From assembly GCF_000192225.1 (NCBI RefSeq), contig NZ_GL872413.1, positions 1,152,285 to 1,216,284 on the forward strand: a DNA stretch of 64,000 nucleotides, in the 5' to 3' direction. Position 1 is the first letter of the stretch. Each line of letters opens with the position of its first letter. Position numbers and translations under genes: made by a program. The notes below the pieces were generated by a model. It was not told the DNA's origin, made no database searches, and saw nothing but the letters and a program-made list of their open reading frames with translations. Source of the DNA: Capnocytophaga sp. oral taxon 338 str. F0234 (GTDB taxonomy: Bacteria > Bacteroidota > Bacteroidia > Flavobacteriales > Flavobacteriaceae). Positions 17,481 to 26,207 of this stretch are shown here, piece after piece.

Positions 17481-18842
17481 TTAATCTTTTATAGGAATCT
17501 GTTTTGCTAAAGGGTGTTTTCTAAGGTGATATTCTAATAAATGTGCCATTTCAGAATTATGCTCCATAGGAGTAAGATACTTTTGGAGAATATTCTTTGA
17601 CAGATGATAGTTCAGTTCAATGAAGCCATATCCTTTGATATAACCATTTTCCACAAAGATAATACTTTTCTCCTGTACAGTACGTCCTTTGTCCATAATG
17701 ACAAAGGTTCTATTTTTAAGTGTATAATGTTCAAGCGCTTTATAAACTCTTTGATTATATTCATCAAAGGGTTCATCACCCATGCAAGCTCCCTTACATT
17801 GACCGATAGAGTGGTTATAACAATAAGTATGTGCTTTAGAAAATCCATTGAGTTTAGTACAGAGTTGGTAACGTTCGGTAAGTTCAAAAAGTAGATTGAG
17901 ACCTTCTTCTTTGCTTTCAAAAATGGCTAAATTCTCTTGAGAAGTATTTACAAATTCTATGGAAAGTTGTATGTATCCTTTTTCATTAGTATGAGCTACT
18001 AAAACAAAGGGAAAGGATTTTTTCTTTTTCTTTCTATTAAGGAAAGGTTTCTTTTGAAGTTCCTGTGCTTCCTTGAGAGTGGCAATGAGAGTAGTTCCTG
18101 TGAGTTCATACATGATCTCTCCTACATGTTTCTGTATATAAAGATCTCTTTTATTTTCAGAAGTAAAATGTTCATTGACACGCTTATAGATATTCTTGCT
18201 TTTGGATAGAAAAATGAGCTTTCCTTTTTTGTCATAAATATAATATATTCCTAACTGGTTAGGAAGTGTATCCAAAATGGATAGTAAGTGAGTGTTTAAT
18301 GAGGGATGTAAATTTTGTTTAACAAACTCAGTCAAAGCGGTTTTTTGAGTATCTTTAGTCAGTAGTAGCTTAAAAAGGTGTACCGTAGCCATGGCGTCTC
18401 CATTTGCTCTGTGCCTGCCCAACAGGGGAATACCTAATGATCGAGTGAGTTTTCCCAGACTGTAAGAAGATTCCTGGGGTAGCAATCGCTGAGACATCTC
18501 TACTGTACAGATAGTATTGCGATGAAAATCAAAACCTAATCTTCGAAACTCCAAGCGCAATATTCGGTAATCAAAAGCGGCATTATGAGCTACGATAATA
18601 CATCCATCTGTAATTTCTATAATGCGCTTAGCTACCTCGTAGAACTTAGGTGCATTGCGAACCATTTTGTTAGAGATACCTGTAAGATGAGCTACAAAAT
18701 CATCTATTTTCTTCTCAGGGTTGATAAGAGAAATAAAACGATCAGTTACCTCATTGCCATCAAAACGATAGATAGCAATTTCAGTAATAGATTCCTCATT
18801 AAGCTTTCCTCCAGTGGTTTCTATATCTAAAATAGCGTACAA
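17481..18842 (-). CDS. DEDDh exonuclease fused to a GIY-YIG-like domain
   Basis: A 453-residue two-domain nuclease. The exonuclease domain spans residues 1-165 and shows all DEDDh elements: Asp6/Glu8 (LDIETTGG), VAHNAAFD, and H-R-A-N-G-D. It resembles DNA polymerase III epsilon. A UvrC N-terminal-like region follows from about residue 195 (LGIYYIYDKKGKLIFLSKSKNIYKRVNEHF). The GIY strand and helix Arg are kept, but the YIG half reads IFLSKS. A C-terminal segment has cysteines (CYNHSIGQCKGAC) as in UvrC/Cho relatives. Such fusions are known in Bacteroidetes and Actinobacteria and are thought to act in DNA repair. Its own -7 box lies 21 bases upstream. Confidence 0.85.
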   Translation of the reverse strand: MYAILDIETTGGKLNEESITEIAIYRFDGNEVTDRFISLINPEKKIDDFVAHLTGISNKMVRNAPKFYEVAKRIIEITDGCIIVAHNAAFDYRILRLEFRRLGFDFHRNTICTVEMSQRLLPQESSYSLGKLTRSLGIPLLGRHRANGDAMATVHLFKLLLTKDTQKTALTEFVKQNLHPSLNTHLLSILDTLPNQLGIYYIYDKKGKLIFLSKSKNIYKRVNEHFTSENKRDLYIQKHVGEIMYELTGTTLIATLKEAQELQKKPFLNRKKKKKSFPFVLVAHTNEKGYIQLSIEFVNTSQENLAIFESKEEGLNLLFELTERYQLCTKLNGFSKAHTYCYNHSIGQCKGACMGDEPFDEYNQRVYKALEHYTLKNRTFVIMDKGRTVQEKSIIFVENGYIKGYGFIELNYHLSKNILQKYLTPMEHNSEMAHLLEYHLRKHPLAKQIPIKD

Positions 18843-18862
18843 TTTTTTCTTTATTTATTGGG

Positions 18863-18870
18863 CAAAGGTA
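18863..18870 (-). promoter_or_regulatory. -7 promoter box TACCTTTG
   Basis: Minus-strand TAnnTTTG, 21 bases before the exonuclease/GIY-YIG start. Confidence 0.55.
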
Positions 18871-18997
18871 GGAATTTTAGTATTTTTTGCAAAAGAAAAA
18901 ACGTTTTATTTTCTTGAGTTTCCTAAATACTTAAAAATAAAGTATTTTTATAATTGAAAAAAGATAAAAAAAGTATTATTATGTGACAAAAAAATCT

Positions 18998-19005
18998 TAC
19001 CTTTG
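18998..19005 (+). promoter_or_regulatory. -7 promoter box TACCTTTG for hpt-adk
   Basis: TAnnTTTG 20 bases before the ATG at 19025. It rules out translation from the in-frame codon at 18983. Confidence 0.6.
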
Positions 19006-19024
19006 TAGCTTTAAAAAAATATTT

Positions 19025-20135
19025 ATGCTAATTAAGATACTTGATAAAGAGTTCCGCCCTTATATCTCTAGTGAAAAAATAGCACAAGAAGTAGAAAGGC
19101 TTGCCAGAGAAGTAGAAGAGCAAATGCATGGGAAAACACCCCTTTTCATCTCTATACTTAATGGTTCATTCATGTTTGCATCGGATTTTATTCGTGCTTA
19201 CAAAGGAAATTGTGAGGTGTCTTTTGTACGCTTTTCCTCTTATGAAGGTTTGCAAAGTACACATAAGGTTAAGCAACTCTTTGGGCTTCCTTTTGATATA
19301 GTAGGCAGAGATGTAGTTGTGATAGAAGATATTGTGGATACAGGTAATACTCTGGAGGAAATCTATAACTTCTTTGCAGATAAAAAGGTAGCTTCCTTAC
19401 GTATAGTAACTTTGTTTTTCAAACCAGAAGCTTATACAAAGAATTTAACAGTACATCATATAGGATTTTCTATTCCTAATCGTTTTATTGTGGGCTATGG
19501 ATTGGATTATGATGAATTGGGGAGAAATCTCCCTGAAATATATCAACTAAATATAGAAAATATGAAAAATTTGGTTTTGTTTGGGAAACCAGGAGCAGGG
19601 AAAGGAACACAAGCGGCTTTTTTTAAAAGAGAAATATGGATTGGTGCATATTTCCACAGGGGACTTGTTCCGAAAGCATTTGAAAAATGGTACTGATTTG
19701 GGAATATTAGCTCAATCTTATATGGATAAGGGACAACTTGTTCCCGATGAGGTAACGATCCAAATGCTCCAAGAGGAAATAGAAAAGAACCCCAATGCAG
19801 CAGGCTTTATCTTTGACGGATTCCCTCGTACCATAACCCAAGCCGAAGCGCTAGATGCATTCTTGGCTTCTAAGCAAATGAATATCAGTGCAACCTTAGC
19901 CCTTGATGCTGACGATGAAGAGCTAATCAAAAGACTTGTAGAACGAGGCAAAGTAAGTGGCCGCTCTGATGACCAAGACGAAGGCAAAATTCGCAACCGC
20001 TTTGTAGAATACAACCAAAAAACCGCTCCTCTCATTAACTTTTACAAAAAGCAAGGCAAATATCACTCTATCAATGGTATAGGTTCTATTGAGGAAATCA
20101 CACAGCGTCTCTCTAAAGTGATAGATGTGTTGTAA
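19025..20135 (+). CDS. adk: Fused hypoxanthine phosphoribosyltransferase-adenylate kinase, frameshifted as read
   Basis: Residues 1-178 form a purine phosphoribosyltransferase (LNGSFMFASD, PRPP loop VVVIEDIVDTGNT, IVGYGLDYDELGRNLPE). The frame then runs without a stop into adenylate kinase (MKNLVLFGKPGAGKGTQAA, starting at 19562). Flavobacteria normally carry this fusion. Here the frame breaks in a T7 run at 19618-19624: as read, translation continues FFKREIWIG and stops at 19696. The adenylate kinase resumes one frame over (LKEKYGLVHISTGDLFRKHL, FDGFPRT, RGKVSGRSDDQDE) and ends at 20135. Removing one T restores a full-length enzyme. Adenylate kinase is usually essential, so a sequencing error or slippage seems likelier than true loss. 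A strong terminator follows. Confidence 0.8.
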
Positions 20136-20156
20136 AGAACACCTATATAAAATACA

Positions 20157-20187
20157 AATCTCTAACCTCGATGGTTAGAGATTTTTT
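20157..20187 (+). terminator. Rho-independent terminator after hpt-adk
   Basis: Perfect 11-bp stem AATCTCTAACC/GGTTAGAGATT, loop TCGAT, followed by a T run. Confidence 0.85.
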
Positions 20188-20211
20188 ATTGTACAGTGGT
20201 ATAATTTTTTG

Positions 20212-20219
20212 TATATTTG
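20212..20219 (+). promoter_or_regulatory. -7 promoter box TATATTTG
   Basis: TAnnTTTG 36 bases before the small ORF starting at 20255. Confidence 0.45.
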
Positions 20220-20254
20220 TCCCCATAGATAAGTTATTCCCTCCCAAGGCACTA

Positions 20255-20425
20255 ATGAAAGCGATCGCCAAAAGGAATGCTATTAGATGGATCTTGGAAA
20301 TAGCTACACTTACCAAAGATTGGATTTGTGTGGATAGTGAAAAGAGTATTTTTGTTTCTGAAGAAATAAAAAATGAATGGGAGAAAATGAATTTAAACTC
20401 TCTTACTTTTTCACTAGTAAGGTAA
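20255..20425 (+). CDS. Small hypothetical protein
   Basis: A possible 56-residue soluble protein (KAIAKRNAIRWILEIATL...FVSEEIKNEWEKMN). I prefer the ATG at 20255: an in-frame ATG at 20171 lies in the terminator loop, upstream of the -7 box. There are no recognised domains. It could be the remnant of a larger gene, since the region ahead is an island of unknown genes with nearby decayed fragments. Confidence 0.35.
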   Translation: MKAIAKRNAIRWILEIATLTKDWICVDSEKSIFVSEEIKNEWEKMNLNSLTFSLVR

Positions 20426-20572
20426 TATATCAGATATGTTGTTATAAAAATAAAGCACTAACAATTAGCATAATATAAAAGCACTAAAGCCTAATTGATA
20501 GGAATTGAGCTACAAGGAATATGCCAGTGTAGTGAGTGGATTTTTAGAAATAACTATAAAAATTTTAAAACG

Positions 20573-20827
20573 ATGAAACTATATAAAATTATATTTTTAT
20601 TTTGGATTTACAATATTTTTGCGATATTTCAGTTCTCTTGGATGGCTGGAAGTTGGTTTGATACGGAAGATCTAATGCAACGAATGGATTATGAAATATA
20701 CAAACCACCTCTGTGGCAATATCAGGTGTATTATATATTGTTTGGGGTGTATGTAGTGATTTGTTCTTTGTTATTATACCTTTGGCAAAAGAAGATAAGA
20801 GATGCTGAAAGAGCTATAATTGTTTAG
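20573..20827 (+). CDS. Small two-TM hypothetical protein
   Basis: An 84-residue protein with a first hydrophobic helix (residues 4-24), a soluble loop containing two Trp and MQRMDYEIYKPP, and a second helix (about residues 51-72) followed by a basic tail (WQKKIRDAERA). The ATG at 20573 is chosen because the preceding in-frame residues are polar and start with TTG. No family recognised. Confidence 0.4.
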   Translation: MKLYKIIFLFWIYNIFAIFQFSWMAGSWFDTEDLMQRMDYEIYKPPLWQYQVYYILFGVYVVICSLLLYLWQKKIRDAERAIIV

Positions 20828-20890
20828 GTGTTGCATATTATATGGGTATTATTTTTTATATTAGGCTGGATAATTGCTATTTGAAAAATA

Positions 20891-20898
20891 TATCTTTG
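20891..20898 (+). promoter_or_regulatory. -7 promoter box TATCTTTG
   Basis: TAnnTTTG 91 bases before the ATG at 20982; the leader would be unusually long for this genome. Confidence 0.35.
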
Positions 20899-20981
20899 TT
20901 GGTAATGTGTTAAATATACTGTTAAAAAATAAGACATGAGCCGCAAGTTTGCATCAGTGGAGAATTAGATAAAAAAATAAT

Positions 20982-21779
20982 ATGAACAAAAGATGTATCT
21001 TATTAGTGATCTTTATAGTAGCTATAGGTAAAGCGCAAGTCATCAAAGGCTATGATTATTGTCATGATAATCATACAGAAAAAGTTAATATAGTAGATTT
21101 GAAAACCTACCAAGCATTATTGGATATTTGCTATAATTACCCCGAAGATGAGGAGTGTAAACGAGAATTAGAAAAATATTATGATAAACTTAAAGGTGCT
21201 TTTTCATTTAAAATAGAATTTGAAAAGAAGAATAACATAGATATTTCTCTTTTTTCCAAAAATGCAGGTGCTAGAATGACTATAGTTTTTGGAGGAGGAA
21301 ATTCTTCTTTTGGAAATGAGCCTTTAAAAACAGTAAAGATATATGACAGAAAAGGTAGGCTCATAGAAAAAACTTTCTATGTAAGTGATTGTGAGGTAGG
21401 TCCTACACGTACTTTTAACCGCAAAGGAAAGCTTATAGAAACTAAATATTATGATGACTACTATTTTATAGGTATAGAACAAGTAAGAAATATTATTCTT
21501 AATGCTCTTGGGGTAGATATCTTTGAACCTTACCAAGGAAGATTTGTAAGATGTTTCTTTAGCCGAATGAAGATAGAAGGAAAATACGTTTATTCATTAG
21601 AATTTATTAGTCGTGGAGAAGAAGGTTCCGCACGTAAGTATTATATAGATGCTTATGATGGGAAATTTCTTTTTAAAGACATCCGTTATTCTACAAAAAA
21701 GGAATATTATGATTCATTTGAATTTCCAAAAGAGAGAATATTTATTCCTATTAGAGATAGTATTGATATTGATAAGTAG
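20982..21779 (+). CDS. Hypothetical secreted protein
   Basis: A 265-residue protein with a signal peptide (NKRCILLVIFIVAIGKAQ). Residues 28-60 contain three Cys (one in DICYNYPEDEECKRE). Two short repeats of the YwqK/MORN type follow around residues 115-155 (KIYDRKGRLIEKTFY, TFNRKGKLIETKYY). A C-terminal beta region (YVYSLEFISRGEEGSARKYY, IDAYDGKFLFKD) recalls PepSY-like domains. No function can be given. Its 3' end (21719-21780) is duplicated in degraded form at 22652-22713, beyond the next gene. Confidence 0.55.
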   Translation: MNKRCILLVIFIVAIGKAQVIKGYDYCHDNHTEKVNIVDLKTYQALLDICYNYPEDEECKRELEKYYDKLKGAFSFKIEFEKKNNIDISLFSKNAGARMTIVFGGGNSSFGNEPLKTVKIYDRKGRLIEKTFYVSDCEVGPTRTFNRKGKLIETKYYDDYYFIGIEQVRNIILNALGVDIFEPYQGRFVRCFFSRMKIEGKYVYSLEFISRGEEGSARKYYIDAYDGKFLFKDIRYSTKKEYYDSFEFPKERIFIPIRDSIDIDK

Positions 21780-21940
21780 AACCTGTTGTGCATTTCAAAT
21801 AATAGAGGCTTTTAGATTGAGAGTTTCTCTATATAATATAAACTTATTCATGTGTTGTATCAATGTTAAAGATGTTATCTTTCTGTATATCATTGTTTTA
21901 AATCCTTCAAAATGATTTTGCATAATTGAAAATTAAAAAT

Positions 21941-22474
21941 ATGAAAAATCTCAATATAAATATAAGATGTAATATTTATATAGTTCTCCTACTATTTTTA
22001 TGTTATAATAGTGTATTGGCTACGACAGCTTTTGTTGCGATGCCTGGTACAGGAGGGTTTAGTATTTCTACTCCACATTATATAATTGCTTTTTTTAGAA
22101 CAATTCCATATTCATTGGCACAATCTCTGTTTTTTGAAGACAGAATAGATATTCCTTTTCTATTCAAGACCTATTTTTATATTTCTATATTGTTATATAT
22201 CCTTATTCCTTATTTTTTGTATAAGGAAAAGAAAGGGAAACCCTATTTTTATCATTATGATATAGAAGATAAAACCTATTTTATATTAATAGATGTAATA
22301 ATACTTCTTTTATATGCTCCTTTGTTAATTATAGGGTGTATGATGTTTTCTTTTTTTTCTTTATTCAATATCATTCCCTTATTTTTATTTGTTTTAGGGG
22401 TAAGAATATACCAATATAGAAAGAAATTAAACTTTATAGTAAAGTTCAATTTCTTTCAAAAGCATAGAAGATAA
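21941..22474 (+). CDS. Hypothetical membrane protein
   Basis: A 177-residue protein with four hydrophobic segments: the first (residues 12-28) is signal-like, ending around LATTAFVAMPG; then residues 64-84, 106-128 and 130-150. The C-terminus is basic (YRKKLNFIVKFNFFQKHRR). I chose the ATG at 21941 over an in-frame TTG at 21926. No family recognised. It is the last intact gene of the 20.2-22.5 kb island. Confidence 0.45.
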   Translation: MKNLNINIRCNIYIVLLLFLCYNSVLATTAFVAMPGTGGFSISTPHYIIAFFRTIPYSLAQSLFFEDRIDIPFLFKTYFYISILLYILIPYFLYKEKKGKPYFYHYDIEDKTYFILIDVIILLLYAPLLIIGCMMFSFFSLFNIIPLFLFVLGVRIYQYRKKLNFIVKFNFFQKHRR

Positions 22475-22512
22475 TATTTTGGGAGGTACTTTTAGAAATC
22501 AATAGGACAATC

Positions 22513-22713
22513 CTACAGCTTTAAGAATGACATTAGCATTGCGATAGGTGATTTGGATTACACGAGGGACGGTAACTTTAGGGTAATTGGAAGGATTGAG
22601 AGTTAGGTTTTTCTATTTTTTTTACTTTTTCATTAGGTTCTGGACTTTGACTGAATTTTCAAAGGAAAGAATATTTATTCCTATTAGAGATAGTATTAAT
22701 ATTGATAAATAGA
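22513..22713. pseudogene. Patchwork of two degraded gene fragments (PASTA gene and 20982-21779 gene)
   Basis: Bases 22513-22655 match, on the minus strand, the middle of the PASTA gene at about 16398-16544 (YPKVTVPRVIQITYR can be read in both), with substitutions and a small deletion near 22605-22620 that breaks the frame. It continues directly, on the plus strand, into 22652-22713, which repeats the last 60 bases of the gene at 20982-21779 with a few changes, including its stop codon. Neither piece can encode a protein. The stretch 22475-22775 otherwise holds only the terminator at 22733. Confidence 0.8.
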
Positions 22714-22732
22714 ATAAAAACTACAAAAAATG

Positions 22733-22767
22733 AATCCCCACAAATATATAAGCTACTTGTGGGGATT
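22733..22767. terminator. Bidirectional terminator downstream of parE
   Basis: Perfect 11-bp stem AATCCCCACAA/TTGTGGGGATT with a 13-base loop and T-rich flank, just past the parE stop. Confidence 0.75.
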
Positions 22768-22775
22768 TGTTTTAG

Positions 22776-24629
22776 CTATACCTCGTATTTGAGGTTATTA
22801 ATAATAAAATCTTGGCGCTCAGGAGTATTGTTGCCCATATAGAAGTCCAATAATTTCTCTATATGCATGGTTTTGTCTATCATTACAGGGTCAAGGCGCA
22901 TATCCTGACCGATAAAGTGTTTGAACTCATCCGGGGAGATCTCTCCCAACCCTTTGAATCGTGTAATTTCAGGATTTTTTAGTTTTTCTATAGCAGCAAT
23001 ACGTTCTTCATCGGTATAGCAATAAATAGTTTCCTTACTATTGCGTACACGGAATAGGGGCGTTTGTAGGATATATACATGCCCCTCCTTGATCAGTTCA
23101 GGGAAGAACTGTAGGAAAAAGGTGATCAGCAGCAGGCGAATGTGCATCCCATCTACATCGGCATCGGTGGCAAGGACAATATTGTTATATCGCAGGTTTT
23201 CTATGGAGTCCTCTATATCCAAAGCGGCTTGTAGGAGGTTGAATTCCTCATTCTCATAGACAATTTTTTTAGTTTTCCCAAACGAGTTTAGCGGCTTTCC
23301 ACGCAGAGAGAATACCGCTTGGGTATTGGCATCGCGGGAGGTAGTGATAGACCCTGAAGCGGAGTTTCCTTCGGTGATAAAGAGGGTACTTTCAAGGGCT
23401 TGTTCGTGCTTACTATCGGTTAGGTGAATACGGCAGTCTCGTAGCTTTTTGTTGTGTAGGCTCACTTTCTTGGTTCGGTCGCGCGCGAGTTTACGAATAT
23501 CTGATAGTTCCTTGCGTTCGCGCTCTGCTTGTAGGATTTTCCGCTGTATCTCTTCAGCTATTCCAGGTTGCTTGTGTAGATAATCGTCTAAATGTTTTTG
23601 CACGAAATTGGTAATATAAGTACGTACTGAAGGCATACCTTCTCCCATCTCAGTAGAACCCAATTTGGTCTTGGTTTGACTCTCAAAAACAGGCTCCATC
23701 ACCTTGATAGAGATAGCTCCAATAATAGACTTACGAATATCAGAGGCTTCATAAGGTTTGTTATAATAGTTGCGTAAGGTAGCTACAATGGCTTCACGAT
23801 AAGCATTGAGGTGGGTACCTCCTTGGGTGGTATTCTGCCCATTGACAAACGAGTAATATTGCTCGCTGTATTGGCTTTTGCTATGAGTAAGGGCAATCTC
23901 TATATCCTCTCCACTGAGGTGGATAATAGGATAGGCAAAATCTTCTTCGTTGTTGTCTTCTTTGAGCAGGTCTTCCAAACCATTTTCAGAGAAAAATTTC
24001 TCTCCATTATATATAATAGTAAGTCCAGGATTGAGGTAGGTATAGTTTTTAAGCATTCTTACCACATATTCCGAACGGAATTTGTAGTTCTTAAAGATGG
24101 TTCCGTCGGGGACAAACGTTACTAAGGTACCTCTTTTTTCATTGGAGGCTTCCAAGGGAGATTCCTCTTGTAATACCCCCAAAGAGAATGTGGCACTTTT
24201 TCGCTGTCCGTCACGTACGGAAGCTACATAGAAATAGGAGGAAAGTGCATTGACAGCCTTGGTACCTACTCCATTTAACCCCACAGATTTTTTGAAAGCA
24301 CGGGAATCATATTTTCCTCCTGTGTTCATCTTGGAAACTACATCTACCACTTTTCCTAAGGGAATCCCACGTCCGAAATCACGTACAGTAACCTTGTTGT
24401 CCTCTATACGTACCTCTATCTGCTTACCAGCCCCCATGACAAACTCGTCTATGGAGTTATCGATCGCCTCCTTCAGTAGGATATAGATCCCATCATCAGC
24501 TGAGGAGCCATCGCCGAGCTTACCTATGTACATACCAGGGCGCATACGTACATGCTCCTGCCACTCAAGGGTCTGTATATTATCTTCTCCGTATTCCATA
24601 TTGGGTTTGTTAAAATCTATGGGTTCCAT
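22776..24629 (-). CDS. parE: DNA topoisomerase IV subunit B
   Basis: A 617-residue type IIA topoisomerase ATPase subunit. The GHKL ATPase region is residues about 20-220 ([52 protein letters not shown]). The transducer domain contains the QTKTKLGS loop. The TOPRIM domain begins [11 protein letters not shown], with [13 protein letters not shown]. The length and [14 protein letters not shown] point to ParE rather than GyrB. The TOPRIM start has Asn where EGDSA is common; the catalytic Glu is kept. parC is not adjacent. parE is the last gene of an operon-like row with the predicted nuclease and an outer-membrane protein. Confidence 0.92.
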   Translation of the reverse strand: MEPIDFNKPNMEYGEDNIQTLEWQEHVRMRPGMYIGKLGDGSSADDGIYILLKEAIDNSIDEFVMGAGKQIEVRIEDNKVTVRDFGRGIPLGKVVDVVSKMNTGGKYDSRAFKKSVGLNGVGTKAVNALSSYFYVASVRDGQRKSATFSLGVLQEESPLEASNEKRGTLVTFVPDGTIFKNYKFRSEYVVRMLKNYTYLNPGLTIIYNGEKFFSENGLEDLLKEDNNEEDFAYPIIHLSGEDIEIALTHSKSQYSEQYYSFVNGQNTTQGGTHLNAYREAIVATLRNYYNKPYEASDIRKSIIGAISIKVMEPVFESQTKTKLGSTEMGEGMPSVRTYITNFVQKHLDDYLHKQPGIAEEIQRKILQAERERKELSDIRKLARDRTKKVSLHNKKLRDCRIHLTDSKHEQALESTLFITEGNSASGSITTSRDANTQAVFSLRGKPLNSFGKTKKIVYENEEFNLLQAALDIEDSIENLRYNNIVLATDADVDGMHIRLLLITFFLQFFPELIKEGHVYILQTPLFRVRNSKETIYCYTDEERIAAIEKLKNPEITRFKGLGEISPDEFKHFIGQDMRLDPVMIDKTMHIEKLLDFYMGNNTPERQDFIINNLKYEV

Positions 24630-24671
24630 TTGTGTTTTCTATAGTTGTTAAGGGTTTGATTCGTTTTTATA

Positions 24672-25382
24672 TTATAACTGTCCTATTTTCAGTAGTTCAA
24701 AGCTCTTGGTATGTAAGTTTGCTACAAAATCATAATCAATAAAAGACACCCTATTCCTTATATCTTTGAAGGAAGTATAAGCTATTTTCTGTTCAAATTC
24801 TCGTTTTCTTTCTGCTGCACTAAGGATATAGAACTTAGTGTAGAAATCTTGTAACTCGTTGAATTTGAGTAGAGAATTTTGTATATCAGTAGTATGCTCT
24901 ACTTCAAAGGAAGCGTGAGGAAATTTCCGCTCATTGAACCATATGACATCAATGGTTTTGGCTCTTTTGATCACTTCAGGATAGGTGAAATCTAATATCT
25001 GATCTAAGGAAGAGACATTACCTAATTTTCTATCAAGGAATAGTTTATTCTTATCCTGCGGCGGGATATATGTGTGGTATCCCTTGAGATTCCCAATTTC
25101 AACCAATAATCCTTGGAAATAGGAATGGGAAAAATCTTGTTCTTTCTTAGTGGATACTTCTAATTCAAATTTCTCTAAAAGCTGCTCTTTGTGACTTTTC
25201 AGTGCCCATAGTCCTGCTTTTATTTTGAAAAAGAAGCGTTCGTCCTGAACAATTCGCCTTATGGTAGCAAAAGGCGTTTTGGTTTTCCATTCGGACGTAT
25301 CTACATGATGATAAAGAAAACCAAGGGTAGCCCATCCTCCGTTTTCTCCCATAATCTTGATAACTTCTTCATGTTGTTTCAT
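24672..25382 (-). CDS. Winged-helix (HARE-type) + PD-(D/E)XK predicted nuclease
   Basis: A 236-residue protein. Residues 1-65 resemble the HARE-HTH winged helix found in restriction-linked proteins (GWATLGFLYHHV, TPFATIRRIVQDERFFFKIKAGLWAL). Residues 95-215 resemble a restriction-endonuclease fold: IDVIWFNERKFPHASFEVEH is followed by TTDIQNSLLKFNELQDF, with Asp and the Glu-x-Glu pair as candidate catalytic residues. This Asp...FEVEHTT pattern occurs in type II restriction-like proteins. No methyltransferase gene is nearby. It lies 42 bases upstream of parE and 13 bases downstream of an outer-membrane gene, suggesting co-transcription. Defence is a reasonable inference; a DNA-damage role is the alternative. 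Confidence 0.65.
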   Translation of the reverse strand: MKQHEEVIKIMGENGGWATLGFLYHHVDTSEWKTKTPFATIRRIVQDERFFFKIKAGLWALKSHKEQLLEKFELEVSTKKEQDFSHSYFQGLLVEIGNLKGYHTYIPPQDKNKLFLDRKLGNVSSLDQILDFTYPEVIKRAKTIDVIWFNERKFPHASFEVEHTTDIQNSLLKFNELQDFYTKFYILSAAERKREFEQKIAYTSFKDIRNRVSFIDYDFVANLHTKSFELLKIGQL

Positions 25383-25395
25383 GCTATAGTGTTAA

Positions 25396-26097
25396 TTATT
25401 TCTTCTTATATCCCAATTTGTATCCTACTCCTACTGAGACGAGAGTGAGAGAAAAGCCTGTACTATCACTAAAATCTACACCACGAACCTTGTGGCCTGT
25501 AATAGGGGTGAGATTACAAGATACACGCATATCGGCGGTGATCATCACTCGCTTGATGTCCCAGAGCACACCGCCTCCTACTTGCCCTGTAAGAACGAGT
25601 CGGTTAAAATGTGGGGTTACATTCTCATCAGGGGCATTAAACCAACCATTAGTATAGGAGGCATGGGTTAAGAATTTGAGAGAAAAACCTGCTTGTAGGT
25701 ACCCCCTGAACATACGCTTGCCTTCCCATTGTAGCAGACAAGGAGCATCTATATATTGGAGGGAAAAATGTCTTTTTTCTTCATAGAGGCTTTCTCTATA
25801 ATAAGGCCCCCTATCCTTATTGGGAATATCGAAGCCACTGAGATGAGTTCCCTCATTCTTATATAGAAGTTCAGTATGTAATACCCAATGCTTTTCTTTG
25901 AGAGGAATCCGAGCAAAGACGCCTGAATTGAAAACACCCCAATTCCCATAGGTGTTGAATTTTTTCCCATCCTCATTATATAAGGGAGAAATAAAAGAGG
26001 CATAGACTAATGGATTATTGAGCCGTATCCCAACAGTAATTTGTGCCATACCTACTGTGGAAGTGAGCAATAGCAGCAAAATGATATGTTTTTTCAC
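25396..26097 (-). CDS. Outer-membrane beta-barrel protein (PorT-like)
   Basis: A 233-residue protein with a signal peptide (KKHIILLLLLTSTVGMAQ), then alternating strands typical of small Bacteroidetes outer-membrane barrels (WVLHTELLYKNEG, LQYIDAPCLLQWEG, GYLQAGFSLKFL, SLTLVSVGVGYKLGY). I chose the GTG at 26097 because it starts the signal peptide and follows a -7 box by 29 bases. The longer in-frame start at 26196 lies upstream of that promoter. First gene of the row leading to parE. Confidence 0.7.
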   Translation of the reverse strand: MKKHIILLLLLTSTVGMAQITVGIRLNNPLVYASFISPLYNEDGKKFNTYGNWGVFNSGVFARIPLKEKHWVLHTELLYKNEGTHLSGFDIPNKDRGPYYRESLYEEKRHFSLQYIDAPCLLQWEGKRMFRGYLQAGFSLKFLTHASYTNGWFNAPDENVTPHFNRLVLTGQVGGGVLWDIKRVMITADMRVSCNLTPITGHKVRGVDFSDSTGFSLTLVSVGVGYKLGYKKK

Positions 26098-26126
26098 ATA
26101 ATTAAAATTTATTGTTTTTAGGAAGG

Positions 26127-26134
26127 CAAAGATA
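26127..26134 (-). promoter_or_regulatory. -7 promoter box TATCTTTG
   Basis: Minus-strand TAnnTTTG 30 bases before the GTG start of the outer-membrane protein. Confidence 0.5.
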
Positions 26135-26182
26135 TGATTTTTTCTTTTTTTAGCCAAATAAAATAATTTCATATATTTTCCG

Positions 26183-26190
26183 TATATTTG
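26183..26190 (+). promoter_or_regulatory. -7 promoter box TATATTTG
   Basis: TAnnTTTG 18 bases before the amidinohydrolase-like gene, divergent from the outer-membrane gene promoter. Confidence 0.55.
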
Positions 26191-26207
26191 CACCAAAATT
26201 AATCCTA

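Noticed and set aside
19618-19628. Programmed -1 ribosomal frameshift at the T7A4 tract
   Set aside because: Slipping -1 places TAA in the next codon; the required shift is +1, so classical -1 slippage cannot restore adenylate kinase.
20171-20254. N-terminal extension of the small ORF at 20255
   Set aside because: Its ATG is in the loop of the hpt-adk terminator and upstream of the -7 box.
20926-20985. Short reading frame KIRHEPQVCISGELDKKII just before the 20982 gene
   Set aside because: It looks protein-like and might be a gene relic, but it is too short and I cannot tie it to a parent.
24672-26097. Complete restriction-modification system
   Set aside because: Only a nuclease-like protein is present; the neighbours are an outer-membrane protein and parE, with no methyltransferase.
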